This document shows, one piece after another, positions 48,004 to 59,860 of a stretch of DNA of 64,000 nucleotides. A program made the translations under genes and the position numbers. Every line of letters begins with the position of its first letter. The stretch's first letter is position 1. Source of the DNA: Cohnella rhizosphaerae (lineage in GTDB: Bacteria; Bacillota; Bacilli; Paenibacillales; Paenibacillaceae); assembly GCF_029525575.1 (NCBI RefSeq), contig NZ_JAPDIA010000003.1:1852214-1916213 (forward strand). Direction: 5' to 3'. The notes under the pieces are model-generated. The model saw nothing but the letters and a program-made list of their open reading frames with translations. It searched no databases and was not told the origin of the DNA.

Positions 48004-48115
48004 GTTGTCCTGTAGCGAATGTTATAAGAAGAGAAGCCCGGCGAATAACACCAGGGCTTTTAACTTGATTGTATCTGCGCCGATGCTCGACTGCTCCCCC
48101 CCCATGGACTGCGCG

Positions 48116-48827
48116 CTATGTTCGCGCCTGCGACGCACCTCTGGCGACCAGCATATATCCGGCCCCCCCCGAGCCGTAACGATTCGCTCCGGATTGGCGG
48201 GGTCGGTCTCGATTTTTTTGCGTAAATTGCTGATGTGTACGGCGACCGTTCTCGTATCCTCGAGACTTTCCGTTCCCCAGATGAGCTGGAACAACGTTTC
48301 GACAGGGACGATCCGATTCACGTTTTGGGCCATATAGGACAGCAGGCTGAACTCTTTTTTTCGATAAAAAAGATGGTTTTGCTGCCCATGTTGACGGACT
48401 GTGCGTAGTAATCCAGCGTCAAACCCGGGAGCTGCAGCAGCTGTTCATGTCTGCCCGTCGACACTCTGCGAAGGTGCGCCTTGATCTTGGCCATGAGCAC
48501 GCCCGGGCTGAACGGTTTGGTCACGTAGTCGTCGCCGCCATCGGATAGGGCGCTGATTTTTACCTCGTCTTCCTCACGGCTGCTCAGAAACACGATCGGC
48601 GCATTCGTGCGGCTGCGCGCGTTCCTGCACCAGTCAATGCCGTTTTCGTTAGCCAAGAGGACATCCAGTACAATCAAATCCGGCTCGAAGGACGCCAGCA
48701 GCTTCATGGCTTCTGCCCCGTTATGACTGCAGGCGGACAGGAAACCCTCCCGCTCGCAATACACCTGGACAATCTCGCAAATATGGGGATCGTCATCGAC
48801 GATCATGATTTTGTGCGCGTCCGCCAC
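48116..48827 (-). CDS. OmpR-family response regulator RR1, frameshifted
   Basis: Minus strand, about 236 residues, GTG complement at 48827 (GGAAGG upstream). Receiver KIMIVDDDPHICEIVQVYC, LIVLDVLLANENG (phospho-Asp), FLSSREEDE, DYVTKPF. Winged helix [51 protein letters not shown]. Breaks at T7 48355-48361 (5 expected) and C8 48163-48170 (6 expected); restored it ends GYMLVARGASQART, stop at 48116-48118. Partner of the kinase directly upstream on the same strand. Near-identical twin of RR2 (58541-59259). Confidence 0.85.
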
Positions 48828-48831
48828 ATCG

Positions 48832-50987
48832 TCACCTTCCTTCATTTACAGTGCAAGGAAGCGATACATAGAAGATCGACCCCGTCTTGCCGTCGCTCTC
48901 CGCTCGAACCGTGCCGCCGTGCGCTTGTACGATTTCTCTGCAAATCGCAAGCCCGAGCCCGCTGCCCGCTATGCCTTTCTCCAAGCCCGGCCGATCATAC
49001 CTGTAATTGCGATCGAAGATTTGCTCAAGCTGATTCGCGGGAATACCCGTGCCGGAGTCTTGTACGCTAATGATCGCACAGCGGGTACCCTTGACCTCGT
49101 CTACTGCCAGCGCAAGACGCACCAGCCCGCCTCTGGCGGTGAATTTCATCGCGTTCGACACCAGATTAAACAAAGCCTGCTCCAATCTTTGCGCATCCAG
49201 CTCGACAACAGGCGAGCGAAGTCGTTGATCATCCGTACTTCCATCTCCGATATCCAGCATAAAATGGAGCCCTGCGTCGCGGACGACCAACTCATATTGT
49301 TCAAAAAAAGCCGCGCAAAAAGCGAGTCACAGCTACCGGCTCCATGCGGTAAGAAACTTGTCCCGTCTCCAAATGCGACAGGAAGGACAACTCCTCGATC
49401 ATGCGGTTAATCCGGATCGTGTTATCCTGGATATACTTCAGGTACTGTTCGTTCCTTTCCGGCTTGACGCTGTCCTGTACGGCTTCTACATAACCAAGCA
49501 TGCTGGACAGCGGCATACGCAGATCGTGCGTAATATAGGCCAGGAGCTTTTTCCTCCCCTGCTCGGAGTGAAGCAGCCGGTCATACGAAGTGCGGAGATC
49601 ATCGTGGGCTGCGGACAAGGCCTGCGTACGTTCCTGCACGGTCCGCTCCAAATTCGTATTCAATTCGGTCAGCTTGTCGTTCGCATACAGCAGCTCGCGC
49701 GCAATTCTCTCCTCGTTCGATGCCGCCCTCGTAAATCTGGATGAGAGCAGCATCATCTGCGCGATCGTAAATATCAACAGACCAAGCGGAGATAGATTTC
49801 CGATCAGCGACCAGCCGTTGTAATATAAAAAATCGTCGATCACCGTCACTAACGTAATCGCCGACACGACAAGGAAGATTAACGCACTATCCTGACGCCG
49901 CACGGCCGCCTGGACCAGCCCGACCATCAGGTACACCATGTGCAGAACAACGATTGCGCCGATCGTCAGCAGCAGTTTCGAATAGATGAGCGCAGGGGTC
50001 GTCACAACTACAAGACAGAGTGCGCCGGTTGCGATCCGGGAGCCAAGACGAAACCATCGCGACACATAATGGGGGAAAATGCAATCAAAGTACATCGTGA
50101 TGATATAACCGCTGACGCAAAGGATCAGATATTCGATCTTGAACTGCAATTCCCACGGGAAACGAGGAAACAATTGCGTAAGCATCAGCTCGCCGACCAG
50201 CAAGGACCGGATACCGAACATCATGCTGAACAGACCGAAATACAACGGCGCCCTGTCCTTGCGTCGCTGCACGAACAACAGCAGATTATACAAGCCGATC
50301 ACCAGCAGGCTTGCCGTTATGAATGTCTCTGCGGCAACGCTCAGGTTTGTCCGGGTCGTTAACGCGTCACTGCCGCCCAGCTCTATGAACTTGGTGATGC
50401 CGCCTCGCTTATGCTGGAAGTTCGCGACCTGCATAACCAGCTCTACCGTGCTGCCGGCAGGCTGGAAGAACACCAGCTTCGTTGCCAGACGCGGCGTCAC
50501 GCCGTTCTTGTCCCGACCAACCACGCCGACTTCGGCCAGCAGGGCCCCGTTCACCCATAATTTATACGCATGAAAAATGCTGGGCAGCCGCAGCGCAAGC
50601 CGCTCATTCCGATCCTGCTCGCCAAGCGAAATGACCAACCGATAGGTTGCAAAGCCTTCTCCGTTGAGTACATGACCGTCCAACGAGTAGCCTAGCCAGG
50701 ATCCGGGGGATGTCGATATAGCGATCCGTCTTTTCCCCTCGTTCCATACGGCTTCGTATATCCGCCGGCGACAGCAGCTCCTGCCAGTAGAATGCCCATT
50801 CTCCTTTTAATTTGATCGGATTCTCACTGACATGAACCTGCGTTACATCCAGCATGCCTGCTTCACTTTGGAGCTTGGGGGCTTCCGGCGCAGACACGAC
50901 TGCATAGCTGGCGACCAGGCCGACAACAACGACTATCGCGATAGGAAGCAGGATAGAACGAGAACCGAAACGCAGAATGCGCCTCAT
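48832..50987 (-). CDS. 7TM-DISM sensor histidine kinase, two frameshifts
   Basis: Minus strand, about 718 residues. One N-terminal membrane helix, an extracellular jelly-roll-like region (VHVSENPIKLKGEWAFYWQELLSP, YSLDGHVLNGEGFATYRLVI, FHAYKLWVNGALLAEVG), seven membrane helices (7TMR-DISM), coiled coil (TELNTNLERTVQERTQAL), HisKA (LAYITHDLRMPLSSMLGY) and HATPase (NLVSNAMKFT, DSGTGIP, GSGLGLAI). Breaks at G5 50705-50709 (4 expected) and A7 49303-49309 (6 expected). DISM sensors are thought to bind carbohydrate-like ligands. Stop overlaps RR1 start region. Confidence 0.9.
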
Positions 50988-51211
50988 TATGAATTCGACC
51001 CCAATCTACAAAATACGCTAAATAATAGTGGTTTCCTTTATGATAGCATCGCGCAAGGAAATGTGGGAATAGCGTCGATAAAATCTCGCGAATCGCTCGA
51101 ACTTAAAGTTTTCTTTGTAATACACGAGTTGCCTCAGCCCCTCTGCTAGAATGAAAGGAGAAAAATCGACATTTTTTTCCTGTATCCAGCTGCTAGAAGG
51201 GATGAATAAGT
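50988..51211. promoter_or_regulatory. Divergent promoter region of kinase and surface protein
   Basis: 224 AT-rich bases between two divergent starts. Candidate for RR1/RR2 binding; no clear repeated motif identified by eye. Confidence 0.35.
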
Positions 51212-54200
51212 GTGAACAAGGCGACAAAATGGGGATGGAAGTCGAAATCGCGGATTTTGACGTGGATGTTGCTCATCAGCATGATCGTGACTATACTGCC
51301 TGCGCAGCAGGCGACAGCGGCCGCGCTACCGGCGCAGCTAGTGGCCGCGTCCGAATTGCCTGCGCAGCAGGCGGCCGCGTCCGAGCCAGGCGGATTCCAG
51401 GATGTGCGTTCGACGGACTGGTTCTACGATGCGGCCGACTATGTCCGGAAGAATGGCATATTCAGCGGAACGGGAAGCGGCGTCTTCTCGCCCAAAGGGA
51501 CGATGACGCGCGCCATGTACGTGACGGCGCTTGGAAGAATGGCAGGCGTGGATGCCGAAGCGTATTCGGCCTCGACCTTTGCGGATGTGCAGGCGGGGAT
51601 TTGGTATGCGCCCTATGTAGCGTGGGCGGTTAAGCAAGGGATCACGTCCGGCACGGGCCAGGAGCGTTTTTCCCCGGATGCGAACGTATCCCGGGAACAG
51701 ATGGCGACGATGACTTTGCGGTATTTCGAAAGCTATCGGATTCCCTATCAAACTGGCGATCGCGTAACGACGGAGCCGGGCGATCTCGACGATGTATCTC
51801 CTTGGGCGGCGGATGCAGTCGTGAAGCTGTGGCAAGCAGGGGTATTCCTCGGGGACAGAAACGGCAATTTCAATCCGCATGCCCAGGCGTCTCGCGCGGA
51901 AGCGGCTGTTCTCTTCATGCGCAACGACGCGATTGTGGAGGCATGGGCACACCAAAATCAAGCGACACCGACACCGACGCCAACATCAGATACGATTAGC
52001 GGCGGCAGCGGCCAACCGACGCCCGAACCTACGAGCAGCGGCCAACCGACGCCCGAACCTACGAGCAGCGGCCAACCGACGCCCGAACCTACGAGCAGCG
52101 GCCAACCGACGCCCGAACCTACGAGCAGCGGCCAACCGACGCCCGAACCTACGAGCAGCGGCCAACCGACGCCCGAACCTACGAGCAGCGGCCAACCGAC
52201 GCCCGAACCTACCGACAACGGCGGCGAGATCCCTGCATATACGCTTTCGTTCGAGAGCAACGGAGGCACGGCGATCGCGGATCAGGAGGTGCGGCAAGGA
52301 GAGGCGCCGAGCCGGCTGCCTGCTCCGGTGAAGGAAGGGTATATTTTCCAAGGCTGGTTCAGGGACAGCGATTTGTCGCTCATATTCGCGGAGGGCAGTA
52401 CGGTTGCCGCCGATACGAAGCTGTATGCGAAGTACATAGATAACGTGAGCAATGCGGTCCAGCGCACCCCAAGCTACGCGGTGCTGGATGTCGCGCCGGG
52501 CTTCACGATCGCTGTCAACGATGCGACCGGCAGTCTGACGGCATCCGAGGTGCAGGCGCGGATGACGATTGAGGATACCGCGAATCCTGACTTCGCGGGG
52601 ATTGCGGTGACCGGCGCGAACGGTACCTTCACGGTAGCGTCCGCAGCCGAAGACGGTCAGTTCACGGAAGGTCACACCTATCAACTTACGTTGACGGACG
52701 ACAACCTCGCCTTCCAGGGTCAAGATTCGACGACGAGCATCTATGTTTTTAGCGTTGCCAAGCAAGACGCCATGAATATCCCGTTGAATCCGGACATGAT
52801 CTATCTGCCCTTCGCGGAAGTCTCGGATATGATGCTGGACGGCGCGGAAGCCGGTTCGCCCGCGATTCCGGTCGTCACGACGACGGTGGGCGACGGCGAT
52901 ACCGGTCTTCCCGCGGCGAATGCGGGCAGCGGAACGTTCACGTATACCGGAAGCGCCGGGATTCAGGTTGGCGATGCCGTCGCCATCTATGAAGGGGTTC
53001 GCCCCGATCTGCGCACGGTAGACACGACCGGCGCCGACGACGGCGATGTCGCCTATGTACAGATTACGGCGATTAGCGGCAGCACCTACACCTATCGTCA
53101 CGCGGATGCCAAGCAAGTGTTGTTCAAGCCGGATGTTCTGCCTGTGAGCGTAGAGGCGGATACGGATGGAGACCGTGACGACCACGCGATCACGGTCGCG
53201 CATACCGCGATGAACTACAGCGACAGTCTGTATGCGCCGCTGGGCTTGAGCGAACTCACCACCGTCGATGCGGGCGATTTTATCGCTTTCTACGAGGGTC
53301 AATTCAAGGAAGAAGATGCCGCGGTCATCGGTTATGGGCGTATTACGTCGATTACGCCTATGGCGGAGATGGATGTCATTACGTACACCGATGCTTCAGT
53401 CGAAGACATCGAGCATGTTTTCGACATCTATCGGCAGCAAGCGATCGACGGCGGCCTGCTGTTGTCGGATGAACAGATTGCGAAGCTCGAAGATCAGATT
53501 GAGCGGCAAGCGACAGCCAGCGGATTCGTCGACCAAGCCGCGGACTATCTATCTGCGCTGGCCATGAAGACGAATGCATTCAAGACACAGATGGAGGTGA
53601 ATGTACTTTCGGCCTCAAAAGGCGCGGGCGAAGTCAGCGTGGAGAATCTGACCGTCACAGCTTCGCTTGGTACGACATTGAAGCATATAAACGGACAAAC
53701 CTCCGGCGTAAGCGCTACGCTTCAAGTCGAAGCCGATATTGTCATTCGAATCAATGAAGAAAGCGACCTCGTCATCCATATGACCGGTACATTCCTTGAA
53801 GAAATGAGCTTGCATCTCGGCGTCAACGGGGAGACGGAGTGGGGAGAAGCATGTCTTTGGTTTGTCTGCATCCCCTACCCGAGTGACTATACGGTCACCG
53901 CTAATCTGGACGCTTATACGTATACCGGGATCAACGTTACGGCGGAGATCGCCACCGTCGAACACGACAAGCTGCAGGATGCGCTGGATGACTGGGACGA
54001 AGCCGTTACGGGCGGCAAGCTGGGCAAGGTGCGTGACATCGCGACGGAAATTAAAGCGTTAATCGACGGTGTGCAGGATACCGGCGTAGACGATGCGTCG
54101 CTGCTGGCGCAGTATCAGGAAATGATGGAGAACGAGACGGATTGGGTACCATTAATCAAAAAAAGAGCTCGTAAGCAACAGCACGCGCGTGGCGTATGGT

Positions 54201-57200
54201 ATTGTTGAAGTCAACTTTACGGCAACGTTCGTCGTCAACGCCAATGTAAACCTGACGATCGGGGCCGATTTCAACTATACGACCGCCAAGCGCTACTCGG
54301 CTGCCCTGCACGTGCTTGGCTTCACAGGCTCGAGCAGCACCGTAAGCCTGCCGGGTGACGGCAATTACCAGTTCACCTTCTATGTCATGGGGACGCTCGG
54401 ATTGCGGGCGGGCATACAGCTGGAGCTTAAAGCGGGGGTCGGAAGCGTCAAGCTGAACAGCATCGGGCTGTCCGTAGAACCCGGCGCTTACGTGAATCTG
54501 TGGGGGTACTTCTACTATCAGTTGAAGCAGCTGAACGGGGTGCAGTCCACCCGGTCTCTAGGTGCGCTCTATATAGAGATCGGCATCTATCTGGAGAGTG
54601 CAGTAGGCGCCCAATTGGGCGACGGACTGCTCTCGGCCAGCATACCGGTGTACGACAACGCATGGCCGCTGTATTCGGTAGGGGAGCAGCAGCATGTCGT
54701 CGACTTTGCCTATACGCAGGATAAGGCGCCCGTAGTGAACTTGGCGGGTTCCGCGTCATCCATCGCCGTGCCGGAGACGCTGTTCACGATGCGCACGTTT
54801 GATCTGAAGACGGGCGAGACGAATACTCGGGTGTATGACCGCTCAAGATTCGACATCCAGGTGGACCATGCGAATTTTAGATATAAACCGACGACCGGGA
54901 GGATCGAAGTGGTGAACCGGGACATTCAGGTGAGCGAGGGCAACCTGGTCATCACCTGGAAGGGCGCGCCGCTGTCGTACTCGTCAGCTTCGCTCACGCG
55001 CAAGATTCCGTTGAACTGGTTGGCCAGAGTGGGCGACTATATTCTCCAGCTGGATCCGCAAAACGGCGGTGTGACCCAGGTGGTCGCCGCTCCGTATAAC
55101 GCGGCGATCAGCGTGGACACGCCGGTATATCCGGGATACACCTTTGACGGCTGGTACTGGTCGATCTCCGGTGGCACGAAGACGACGATTCCGAGCCATA
55201 TGCCTGCCGAGGATCGGAATTTGATCGCGCACTGGATTCCGAACAAGAATACGCCGTATACCGTGCAGCATTATTTGATCGACCCGAACACCAGGACATC
55301 GACGTCGCCTGCGGCTACGGAAATGTTGACCGGCACAACCGGCGCGGAGATTCGAATCGCCTCCGACAGGTTCAAGAACCAAGGTTATGCGACAGGTACG
55401 GCAAGCGGCGTGTCGATAAAAGGGGACGGCTCGACGGTCGTCAGGGTCGATTACTATCCGGTGAATCGAACGATGACCTTCGATTGGGCTTATCCGGGGG
55501 GCGCCCGGAAGTTCGGTAACGGAAGCCGTCGGCAAGAACATCGCATCGCGTATACCGGTGCCGACAAGGCCGGGATATACGTTCTCCGGCTGGTCGCCGG
55601 AGGTTCCAGGTGCGATGCCGGCTTCGGACACCGCCTATGCCGCGAAGTGGACGGCGAGAGAGGACACGCCTTATCAGGTCGTCTACTTGCTGCAAAATAT
55701 CGGAAGCGACACCTATACGGTGGCGGATACGGAATCGTATCGCGGCACAACCGATACCACGGCAAGCCTGACGAATCCGACCAGGTCCTATGAGGGCTTT
55801 ACGTTCAACGACAGCGTACCGGGGACTGTGTTGTCGGCTCCGATCGCAGGCAGAGGCACAACGGTGCTGAAGCTGTACTACAAGCGCAACAGCTACGCCA
55901 TGACGATCAATTACAATGGCTCCGGCGATACGACCAAGGTCGTTAACGTACCGCTTGGAGCAACGATTGGGTTATACCTTGGCGCTCCGACCCGGCAGGG
56001 TCATGCATTCACGGGATGGTCGCCCGCTTCTCCGGCTACGATGCCCGCGCGCGATGTCGAGTTTACCGCTCAGTGGACGTTGAACAACAACACGGTGAGC
56101 TTCAACAGCAACGGCGGGTCGGCGGTGGCTGACCAGACGGTCGGTTACGGCTTCCAGGCAAGCGAACCGGATGAACCGACGAAGAACGATTTGGTGTTCG
56201 CCGGCTGGTACAGCGACAGCGCGCTGACGAGCGCCTACGACTTCGCGGCACAGGTGACGGCAGATCTCACGTTGTATGCGAAGTGGCTGCGCAGTTACAC
56301 GGTGAGCTTCAACAGTAACGAAGGGTCGGCGGTGGCTGATCAGACGGTGAACGAAGGAAACAAGGCTGCGGCGCCCGGCGCACCGACGAAGGAAGGCTTT
56401 GTGTTCGGCGGCTGGTACAGCGACAGCGGCTTGACGAACGCCTATGACTTCGAGACGACGGTCGTGACGGGCAGCTTCACCTTATATGCAAAATGGACGC
56501 TTGCTCCGAAAAACAGCTACACGGTGAGCTTCAACAGCAACGGCGGCACGGCGGTGGCGGATCTGACGGTAGAGGAAGGTGCGGTGGCTGCGGCACCCGG
56601 CGCACCGACGAAGAACAATTACACGTTCGAAGGCTGGTACAGCGACAGCGGCTTGACGAGCCGCTTCAGCTTCTCGACGACACCGATCGCGACAAACCTC
56701 ACGCTGTATGCGAAGTGGACGCTTAACGCCTACACGGTGAGCTTCAACAGCAACGGCGGATCGTCGGTGACGAACCAGACGGTGAGCTATGACGGCCATG
56801 CGACGGCGCCATCCGCACCGACGAGGAGCGGTTACACGTTCGGCGGCTGGTATAGCGACGCCGGTCTGAGTACGGCCTACAGCTTCACGACACCGGTGAG
56901 GTCCAACCTCACGCTGTACGCGAAGTGGACGGCGATGTACAAGGTCAGCTTCAACAGCAACGGCGGATCGCCGGTGGCCGACCAGACGGTGGCAAGCGGC
57001 GGCCAGGCTGCCGCGCCTGCCGCACCGACGAAGGACGGTTATACGTTCGTCGGCTGGTACAGCGATTCCGCACTGAGCGAAGCTTATCTCTTCACGGAGA
57101 GACAAGTGGTCGCCAACCTCACGTTGTATGCGAAGTGGTCATTTAACAGCTATACGGTGAGCTTTGACAGCAACAACGGACCGACCGTCGTGAGCCAGAC

Positions 57201-58408
57201 GGTGATTCCCGGCGGCAAAGCTGCGGCACCTGCCGCGCTGAAGTGGGTCGGCTACAGGTTCGGCGGTTGGTACAGCGATCCCGCGTTGACGAACGCCTAT
57301 GACTTCTCGGCAGCGGTGAATGCAGACATGACCCTGTACGCGAAGTGGACGATGACCTCGTGGCTCAATCTTGGCGACGCGATGGAAGCGGGCGTGAATC
57401 ATCAGTCCAATGTCGTCATCGACAGCCAAGGCACGCCTTATGTTGCTGTACTGACCTGGAGCAAAGAGGTATTCGTGAAGAAATACGTGGAAGCGGCAGG
57501 CGAGTGGCAGATCGTCGGCGGTCCGACCGCCCTCGATCAGTCGTGGGCGCAGGTTGGCGTAACGCTTGCCATCGACAGCCAGGATACGCTTTACGTTGCT
57601 TATATCGGTTCAGCCATGAAAACTATCGTTAAGAGATATAGGGGGAGGGGCTTGGGAAACGGTAGGCAGTATAGCGGAATTTGGAGACCATATCTCCATT
57701 GCGTTCGACGAGGATGACACGCCTTATATGTCTTATATCGATGTCTCTCAGAGCTCGTTCCAGTACGTACACGTGGTGAGGCTTCAAGACGGCAACTGGC
57801 AGAAGATACAGACTGGCATAGGGGCGAGAGGCGCGAATCATTCAGTCATCGCGCTGGACCCAAGCAACGCGCCTTACTTGTTCTATACGTATTATAACGT
57901 CGGGAACCCGGTTAAAGCTGCCGTGGCGAAATACGAGGGCCAGAGTCTTACGCGGAATTTTCTCAGTGAGCCCCCGATACCAAGCGGTTATTGGAGCGCA
58001 TCCTTCGCGCTTGATCCGGGCGGCGTACCTTATATGGCCTATACGAACAATGCCAAGCTGGCGGTGGCGAGATATACGGGCTCCGCGTGGGAGGCTGTAG
58101 GCACTGCCGACTTCCCGATCCAAGACAATGGCGGAGTCCTATACGCAAGTATCGCCTTCGACAGCCAGGGTACACCTTATGTTGCATATCGGGACGTGGC
58201 AAACGGCAACCGGGTGACTGTGATGAAATTCGAGAACATGAGTTGGAGCGTCGTAGAGTATGCCGGCATCTCCGCCGATAATGCAGAGTGGGTCAACCTC
58301 GCCATAGACAGCACGGACAACATCTATGTGAGCTATTATGTGGCAACAGGCAACGGCGCATTAGGCGGTAAAGTGACCGTGCTGAAGTATGATCCGGACT
58401 TGCATTAA
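51212..58408 (+). CDS. Giant SLH-anchored surface protein with InlB-like repeats and beta-propeller-like tail, three frameshifts
   Basis: About 2,398 residues, GTG 51212 behind AGAAGGG. Signal peptide (ILTWMLLISMIVTILPAQQATAA); three SLH domains (about 60-240); seven GQPTPEPTSS-type repeats (about 266-336); one InlB-like repeat (YTLSFESNGGTAIADQ...LYAKYID); a ~1,000-residue unassigned middle. Then six or more tandem InlB/Flg_new repeats (NTVSFNSNGGSAVADQ...LTLYAKW), and a tail of ~40-residue blades (IDSQGTPYVAV, FDEDDTPYMSY, IDSTDNIYVSY). Breaks: A7 54158-54164, G6 55496-55501 and G5 57641-57645, each one base too long. SLH domains bind pyruvylated secondary cell-wall polymer; adhesion or polymer binding is inferred. 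Confidence 0.9.
52009..52218 (+). repeat. 30-bp minisatellite, seven copies
   Basis: Unit GGCCAACCGACGCCCGAACC-TACGAGCAGC repeats seven times without spacers; all but the last copy are identical. Encodes GQPTPEPTSS linkers of the surface protein. In-frame copy-number change would alter linker length without breaking the gene. Confidence 0.95.
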
Positions 58409-58432
58409 CCTTAAACCGATCAAACGAGCAGA

Positions 58433-58460
58433 ACAGCCTACTCCCGTCGGAGTAGGCTGT
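58433..58460 (+). terminator. Terminator after the surface protein
   Basis: Perfect 12-bp stem ACAGCCTACTCC/GGAGTAGGCTGT with a 4-base loop; no long T tract. Confidence 0.75.
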
Positions 58461-58540
58461 CGTTCAAGCTGCCCTGCCGTTGACTTATCCGACATTCAAG
58501 GGCATTGGGCAGAAGAAGGTTAAGGAAAGAAGGTGATGTT

Positions 58541-59259
58541 GTGGCGGACGCGCACAAAATCATGATCGTCGATGACGATCCCCATATTTGCGAGATTGTC
58601 CAGGTGTATTGCGAGCGGGAGGGTTTCCTGTCCGCCTGCAGTCATAACGGGGCAGAAGCCATGAAGCTGCTGGCTTCCTTCGAGCCGGATTTGATTGTAC
58701 TGGATGTCCTTTTGGCTAACGAAAACGGCATTGATTGGTGCAGGAACGCGCGCAGCCGCACGAATGCGCCGATCGTGTTTTTGAGCAGCCGCGAGGAAGA
58801 CGAGGTGAAAATCAGCGCCCTATCCGATGGCGGCGACGATTATGTGACCAAGCCGTTCAGTCCGGGCGTACTCATGGCCAAGATCAAGGCGCACCTTCGC
58901 AGAGTGTCGACGGGCAGACGGGAACAGCTGCTGGAGCTGCCGGGTTTAACGCTGGATTACTACGCACAGTCCGTCAACAGGGGAAGCGAAACGATCTTTT
59001 TTATCGAGAAAAGAATTCAGTCTGTTGTCCTATATGGCCCAAAACGCGAATCGTACCGTCAGTGTCGATGCGTTGTTTCAGCTCGTCTGGGGAATGGAGA
59101 GTCTGGAGGATACGAGAACGGTCGCTGTGCATATCAGCAATTTACGCAAAAAAAATAGAGGACGATCCCGCTAATCCGGAGCGAATCGTTACGATTCGAG
59201 GCACGGGATATATGCTCATGGCCAAAGGTGCGCGTGACGATATTAGTAATAAGGGGTGA
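58541..59259 (+). CDS. OmpR-family response regulator RR2, two frameshifts
   Basis: About 239 residues, GTG 58541 behind AAAGAAGGTGATGTT. Receiver almost identical to RR1 (48116-48827), including KIMIVDDDPH, LIVLDVLLANENG and DYVTKPF; winged helix [50 protein letters not shown]. Breaks at A4 59009-59012 (3 expected) and A8 59148-59155 (7 expected). No kinase is next to it; the kinase at 48832-50987 could serve both regulators. Confidence 0.85.
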
Positions 59260-59666
59260 ATGACGTGAATGTAAAGTCGGTGCAGCCGGTCAGTGGTTAT
59301 TTCAAAACGATGCAGCCATACAAGGACGCACGCGCGGCGATGGATCAGTCGCGTGTGACAGCGATTCGAGGTACACTCATGCTGGGCAAGAAGCTGCGCA
59401 CCGATGAAATGGACTACTTGCAGCGGCACGATCCCAGTCTGCATCAGCAAGCCATGAGCCTCTCGATGGAACGCCAAGCGTACGAGGACGCCTTGCAGCA
59501 TAGCCGCAGCAAAGCGGATGCGAACTACTACAACACGTTCAAGCTGATGCAAATTGCCGGGCAGTTGAAGCATGGCGGTTCCGAGGAGCTGCTGATGCGC
59601 GCGAACGCGATTCGGGATGCCCATCGCGAGTTTGTGGGATCGAGCAAGTATGCCTCGCTGGGATGA
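59256..59666 (+). CDS. Unrecognised helical protein
   Basis: 136 residues, GTG 59256 (or GTG 59265). Mostly helical: GYFKTMQPYKDARAAMDQSRVTAIRGTLMLGKKLRTDEMDYLQRHDPSLHQQAMSLSMERQAYEDALQHSRSKADANYYNTFKLMQIAGQL. No signal or membrane segment. Starts inside the stop of RR2, so probably translated with it. Composition resembles small conjugative-element proteins; function unknown. Confidence 0.6.
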   Translation: MNDVNVKSVQPVSGYFKTMQPYKDARAAMDQSRVTAIRGTLMLGKKLRTDEMDYLQRHDPSLHQQAMSLSMERQAYEDALQHSRSKADANYYNTFKLMQIAGQLKHGGSEELLMRANAIRDAHREFVGSSKYASLG

Positions 59667-59679
59667 GACGGATATTAAA

Positions 59680-59724
59680 AAAAATAGCGGCGCAGGGATG
59701 GCCTCCCTTTGCGCCGCTATTTTT
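59680..59724. terminator. Bidirectional-type terminator
   Basis: Perfect 15-bp stem AAAAATAGCGGCGCA/TGCGCCGCTATTTTT with GGGA/TCCC extension into the loop. Confidence 0.9.
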
Positions 59725-59734
59725 CTCGGGTAAT

Positions 59735-59785
59735 TTGACCTTGTTGTTAATCCAACAACGTGTTGTATGATAATATTGTATGGAT
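59735..59785 (+). promoter_or_regulatory. tetR promoter with GTTGTT/AACAAC palindrome
   Basis: GTTGTT-AATCC-AACAAC then GTGTTGTATGATAATAT: a likely operator overlapping a TATGATAAT-type -10 region, about 90 bases before the TetR start. Confidence 0.5.
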
Positions 59786-59860
59786 TCGCCATACAGTCAT
59801 CAACAATCAGAATTTCAATATGCGTCGGATCGTCTATTGAATCGGAAGTGGAGGCCAATC

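Noticed and set aside
52009..52218. Possible CRISPR array (30-base repeats)
   Set aside because: Copies are adjacent with no spacers and lie in frame inside a protein linker; no cas genes in the window.
51986..53302. Long minus-strand reading frame (438 codons) opposite the surface protein
   Set aside because: It is an antisense shadow created by the 30-bp in-frame repeat and GC-rich codons; Arg/Ala-rich, no ribosome binding site.
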